Source: Paraescarpia echinospica (taxonomy: Eukaryota; Annelida; Polychaeta; Sabellida; Siboglinidae). From it: a DNA stretch of 64,000 nucleotides. The translations under genes and the position numbers were made by a program. This document shows, one piece after another, positions 59,609-64,000 of this stretch. Every line of letters begins with the position of its first letter. Position 1 is the stretch's first letter. Where the stretch lies: contig CM034537.1 in NCBI GenBank assembly GCA_020002185.1, forward strand, positions 15,066,262-15,130,261, given 5' to 3'. The notes under the pieces are model-generated. The model was not told the origin of the DNA. It saw nothing but the letters and a program-made list of their open reading frames with translations, and did no database searches.

Positions 59609-59850
59609 TAAAATGTATTGCTGTGTTGATGTCTAGATCTTCTGGTTGGTGTTGTCAGGTTTAGGGTGGATATGTTTACGAGGCCATTTGTGATTTTGAA
59701 AAACATTGTGAGGCGAGCACTGCTTCGATTTTGTTTATGTTCTTTTTGGTGTAGGGGTCCCAGACCGTGCTTACAAATTCTACTGATGGTCTTATGAGTG
59801 CCATGTAAGCCCGCTCTTTGATGGATAAAGATCCAATCTTCAACTAAGTA
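59609..59850 (-). mobile_element. LINE C-terminal scrap, minus strand
   Basis: The reverse complement encodes ARLTMFFKITNGLVNISTLN and TPTRRSRHQHSNTF, a common LINE RT C-terminal block. In a neighbouring frame, RAYMALIRPSVEFVSTVWDP-like residues can be read. Confidence 0.65.
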
Positions 59851-60671
59851 CAGATATATGTAACTATGTACGTATTTATGTAAGTATGCAGGTACCCATG
59901 AAACTATAAATGTACATATGTAACTATATAAGTATGTATGTGTGTGTGCGTGTGTGTGCATGAGTGTATATATATATGTATGTACACATGTATGTATGTA
60001 TGTATGTATGTATGTATGTATGTATGTATGTATGTATGTATGTATGTATGTATGTGTCTATGTGTTAATGTATGTATGCATGCATGCATGCATGTACGTG
60101 TGTATGTGTGTATGTAACTATGTGTGTATGTTTGTAACTATGTATGTATGTATGCATATATGTATGTGTGTATGCATGTGTATATGTAAGACTGTGTGTA
60201 TGCATATATATGTATGTCGGACTGTATGTATGTATGTATGTATGTATGTATGTATGTATGTATGTGAGTATGAAAGCATGTATGTTGTAGGCATGTAAGT
60301 ATATAATGATATGTAACTAGTATGTGTGTTTATATGTATGTATATGCATATATGTACGTATATATGTGTGTATGAATATAGGTATGTACGTAAGTATGTA
60401 TGTAACCGTATAACTATGCAGGAGTGTTTGTAGCTATGTACGAATGTAGGTAAGCATGTATGTACGCATGCAACTATGTACCTATGTACGCACATATGTA
60501 TGTATGTATGTATACATATATGTGTGTATCTATGTATGTATGTTTGTGTATGTATGTATATAAATATGTACGTATGCATGTATGTATGTGTGTATGTATG
60601 TAAGTATGTAATTATGTACGTATATATGTATATATGTATATATGTTTATATTTATATATGTATATATATTA

Positions 60672-60703
<32 letters not shown>

Positions 60704-61000
60704 ATTTATGTGTTTATGTATGAATGTATGTATGTATCATGTATGTATGTAACTATGTACGTATGTATGTAAGCATGTACGTACGCCTTAAATTATGTAT
60801 GTGTACGTGTAACTATGTCCATATGTGTGTAAGTATGTACGTATGTGTGTATGCATGTATGTCTATATGCCGGTAAGTATGTATGTATGTATGTACGTAC
60901 GTATTTACGTATGTATGTATGTATTTATGTATGTATGTATCCATATATGTATGTATATATGTATGGATGTATGTACGTATTGATGTCTGTATGTATTTTT
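59851..61000. repeat. (TATG)n microsatellite and relatives
   Basis: Long runs of TATG/TATA/TACG tetranucleotides with interruptions. All open frames here, made of M-Y-V-C or H-T-Y-I repeats, are artefacts of the repeat. Confidence 0.95.
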
Positions 61001-61529
61001 TTTCTCGAAAATGGGTGTACTGGTTTCAAGTATCCTCTGTTAAGAATTTGGAACATGAACGAAGACCCTATTGCACTGGCCACGGAGTATAGGTTGAGAA
61101 TGTGAAACCTAAACCAAGACATCTGATAAAATCAGTTTAGTCCTTTCGGGTAGATAGTCTTTTCTGCAAAACAATTTTTTTATTATTTTTTTTTTATTAT
61201 TATTTATTTTATTTTTATATTTTAAAATTAAACCTAAAAAAGAAAAACACGTATGGTTAATGATACACCTAATTAACGACTATCGGTCTACAACGGAGAC
61301 GAGAATGACTGATTATCCAGTCATGGCACAGGGATGCATTCAGCCGTTACATTCCCATGCCACTGAACATTAAACAATGACCAATTTGACAAGCCTGAGG
61401 ATAGTAACCGGGGGTTACCCTAATCTGTATTGTTAAATAGCATAGATAAATACATATTTTTGTTTTGTTTTTGTTGTTGTATTTTGTTTTGTTAAAAAAA
61501 AAACATACGTATACATATACAATCACAGA
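61001..61529. other. Unassigned, with T-rich and A-rich runs
   Basis: Poly-T around 61170-61215 and short A-runs; nothing coding recognised. Confidence 0.35.
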
Positions 61530-61740
61530 GGGTTCGCTACAACTTAGAAAAAGTATTTGCGACACGATGGTGTTCATCTGAATCAGAGGGGGACGATGCT
61601 GTATTTAAAAAACACAGACGGTGGCCGTACGAAGGTATGCGCTGAAAATAAAGTAAACACGGGATTGCGAAGTTGTGGTGCCGTCCCCAGAGCCGCAACT
61701 GCTGACCACCCCGCACCTCCACAAACAGTGTCCTGTTATT
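61530..61740 (+). mobile_element. Retroelement ORF1 scrap (SGNH-hydrolase-like)
   Basis: Encodes RHDGVHLNQRGTMLYLKN, the D-x-x-H end block of SGNH hydrolases found in some retroelement ORF1 proteins. Too short for a family call. Confidence 0.45.
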
Positions 61741-62006
61741 AATAATTAATACATGGGTATTCAGTAATTATTTCGGACGGTAAACCTGTACAAACAAAAT
61801 AAGCCATTAAATTGTGCATGAAATATATCTATCCTATCATAGTTGTACAGGAGACGGAAACATGTGAAGCCGCACGTGCCAGCACTGCTGCAATCCGACA
61901 TCCCCACATGCAGCATAATCCCCCAACAACTACACAATTGCACTAACACTACGACGTCTCACAGTGTCGTAAGCGCTAAGGTCATTGTTCTGTAGAAGTC
62001 CATTGT

Positions 62007-62596
62007 TCATTGTAATTTGGTGGCCACCAGCATATTTTTCAGATTCTTGTTCTTTGAGAATGCTGTTATAAATCTGGGCGTGTATATTTCTGGACACGCG
62101 GTTTGTAGCAGTTTATAGATGGCTTTAGCTAGTTTAGCAATTGTTCGTCCCTGGTGGGAGTAGCGAATCACAAAATGTATAATATCAAAAGAGTACTCTC
62201 TAACATTCAGTTTCCCTGGCTGCGTAGTTTCATGTCTTGTAATCCATTTTGATTCACAATTTCATCTGTAAATGGTTTCCAGTGAGGCGACGTCAGAAAA
62301 TGGCCCTGATTCCAAGATTGTAATACGCAAATCGGATATTGAGTGACCGGCTCCATTAAAATGCTTGGCCACTTGTGTGTCGTTGTGATGTCGTATGTCC
62401 GATCTGTGATTATTTAGACGTGTTCGGAGTTGATTGCCAATCTCACCCACGTATCTTTTGCGGGGCAGGCGTTGCAGGTAATTAAGTAAACCACGCTGAA
62501 TGTACCGCAATTGTTGATTTTACCCCGTGGTGACCTCCTTGTGTTGTTAATAGGTTTGAAGTTTACAAATACCGTACAGGCTAGACACCTTTTCAC
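62007..62596 (-). pseudogene. Penelope-like GIY-YIG endonuclease and tail
   Basis: KRCLAC and INNCGTFSVVYLITCNACP sit in one frame; KRYVGEIGNQLRTRLNNHRS and HFNGAGHSISDLRITILES in the next. After an in-frame TGA at about 62262-62264 the frame continues with WITRHETTQPGKLNVREYS, FVIRYSHQGRTIAKLAKA and FSKNKNLKNMLVATKLQ. In family members I know, the last block sits before the cysteine cluster, not after the nuclease. Confidence 0.8.
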
Positions 62597-63380
62597 CTAA
62601 CATTTCATGCCTTGTTCTTTCCTGTTCTGATTTTTAATGTCCGCTAGGGTAGTGCTTTTATTGTGCCTTAAGAAACGCGATGTATAATTCCTTTGCCTCA
62701 GGCTATGATAAAGTGTTTGTACGGCTCCCTCAAAATCTGATTTATTGTTGCAAATCCTGTGAAATCGTAATAGTTGCAACTTGAGGATACCAGAGAAGGT
62801 ATGTTTCGGATGAAACGAGTCTTTGTACAGTAGTTGATGTGTGTCTGTTGGTTTAAAGAAAACTTCGCTGTCAAGATGTCCCGTCGAATTAAAGCGTTCG
62901 CCTTTAAAGATCGTAGTGTCCAAGAAATCTGTTGAGTGTTTACTCGTAACTGACGTTAATTTTACGCAATTTTGATGTCTATTTAGTATGTCCAAGAAAA
63001 CTAGGAATTCAACATTCCCATGTGTCCTGATTCCAAAAATATCGTCCAAATATCGTAAATAGATTAATGGTAATTTGTTGCATTTCCTTAGTGCTTGTTT
63101 CTCCCATAGTTGGGGGGAATCGTTTCCCCATTGCAATGCCGACAATTTGAAGGTACCAGTTTGATCCGAATAAAAAGTCGTTGTGTTCTAAGGACATTTT
63201 AAGTAGTTCTAAAATGTCTGCGTCAAAATCCGGGTTTCGTAAAAAAAGCCTGTCTTACTGCTTCAGTCCCCGAAATATTGTCAGTATTGGTGTACAGGCT
63301 TTCTTCATCCATGGAAAAACAGTAGCGCATCACTAGGAATTTCGATTTTAGTCATTTTATTAATGAAGTCTATAATGTTT
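62597..63380 (-). pseudogene. Penelope-like RT, catalytic part
   Basis: Two frames are needed. ALLF and ESLYTNTDNISG-like residues (63320-63260) lead to MSLEHNDFLFGSNWYLQIVG, then KCNKLPLIYLRYLDDIFGIR with the YLDD active site, TSKHSTDFLDTTIFKGERF and RQRNYTSRFLRHNKSTTLA at the thumb. Confidence 0.88.
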
Positions 63381-63990
63381 TTAACACACGAAGCATGTGT
63401 AGTAGTCAATATACTCAGCTATTTTATATGATTCGCTGTTGCGATCGGATATGATCGGTCGACCTGGAGGCATTTGAGGCTGAGGCCATTTATCTTTAGC
63501 CTTATGAATCTTGGGTAATAGATAGAGCAGACGTGGTCGAGGTGTATCCGGTGGCTCTAAATAATCTCGTTGCTTTTTGGATATGTAACCTGTTTGTCGT
63601 AATCTGTCTAGTGTTGCAGAAATGCGGACTGTGGCTTGTGGATAGACCGGTGTGTCTAGTTTAGTATAATGTTTTTTGTTCGCAAGCTGTCGATTCGCCT
63701 CTGCCACATATTTTTCTTTAGACATGATTACTGTTGCCGAGCCTTTATCAGCAGGTTTAATAATAATAGATAGGTTTCTCTTTAGTGCCGAAATCGACGC
63801 CAATTGCGACTCTGACAAATTACCAACAGTGTTCCGGTGTTTGTTAGTTATCCAGCTAAAATCTTTCAGTTGTTCCAATTTCGAGCTAATGTCCTCGTTG
63901 TGAAAAGGCGGATTCCAGGTTGATTTTGCTGTAAAATTATCTTTTAATTTGGTTGATTTCGTTCCGTGAAAACAAATATCGTAGTTGGAT
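63381..63990 (-). pseudogene. Penelope-like RT, N-terminal part
   Basis: Reads TWNPPFHNEDISSKLEQLKD, LSIIIKPADKGSATVIMSKE, LLYLLPKIHKAKDKW and PPGRPIISDRNSESYKIAEY, the early RT blocks of Penelope-like elements. It then hits a stop after DYYTCFVC. Confidence 0.9.
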
Positions 63991-64000
63991 ATGTCTATCA

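Larger units (their letters stand above)
62007..64000 (-). mobile_element. Penelope-like element, truncated by window end
   Basis: The minus strand carries a Penelope-type RT (63990-62597, broken), then a cysteine cluster and GIY-YIG endonuclease (62596-62262), then a further block to TGA at 62007-62009. Key residues are YLDDIF in the RT and VVYLITC...KRYVGEIG in the endonuclease. The N-terminus lies beyond 64000. Frameshifts and stops are frequent. Confidence 0.9.

Noticed and set aside
59904..61105. Open frames on both strands up to 153 codons
   Set aside because: They are translations of a (TATG)n microsatellite and have no sequence complexity.

Overview
This is a stretch of animal nuclear DNA, probably from a marine invertebrate. 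The host genes are split by GT-AG introns, introns and spacers are AT-rich, and most of the window is old, mutated transposable elements of many classes: a BEL/Pao and a Ty3/Gypsy LTR element, CR1-like, RTE-like and other non-LTR elements, a Penelope-like element, tRNA-derived SINEs, hAT-type MITEs, a mini-Helitron, a foldback-like element and a long-inverted-repeat DNA transposon. Nothing in the sequence fixes the species.

Two host genes can be read exon by exon. POP4 (RNase P/MRP subunit p29) lies on the + strand at 8016-11232; five exons give at least 224 codons, and only a short first exon is missing. KDSR (3-ketodihydrosphingosine reductase) lies on the - strand at 34966-15565; ten exons, all introns phase 0, join to a full 332-residue protein. 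The two genes converge, with about 4.3 kb between their ends. KDSR intron 1 is 11.5 kb and is filled with nested transposons. A possible divergent first exon (35475-35713) starts about 500 bp upstream of the KDSR start codon. Two other exon-like pieces (40332-40427 and 48510-48572) are orphans.

Layout: 0-1.5 kb, SINE and unassigned; 1.57-7.22 kb, a DNA transposon with long inverted, tandem-repeat arms and a decayed XPG-type nuclease gene (Academ-like by inference), carrying a nested hAT MITE and a CR1 3' end; 8-11.4 kb, POP4; 11.5-13.6 kb, a dispersed 2.2-kb repeat; 15.5-35 kb, KDSR with an inverted stray copy of its exon 2 in intron 5 and an RTE element split by a later LINE and its own insertions; 35.7-38.5 kb, a foldback-like element with a 9-bp target duplication and a 102-bp Helitron inside; 40.9-47.0 kb, a BEL element with both LTRs; 49.9-55.3 kb, a 5'-truncated Gypsy element; 55.8-59.6 kb, a LINE tail and a nearly complete CR1; 59.9-61 kb, a (TATG)n microsatellite; 62-64 kb, a Penelope-like element running off the right edge.

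Every transposon protein carries stops, frameshifts or lost catalytic residues, so this looks like a repeat graveyard around two housekeeping genes. The most unusual items are the foldback-like element, the XPG-type transposon with tandem-repeat arms, the inverted KDSR exon copy, the nested RTE/LINE structure and the possible domain permutation in the Penelope-like element.
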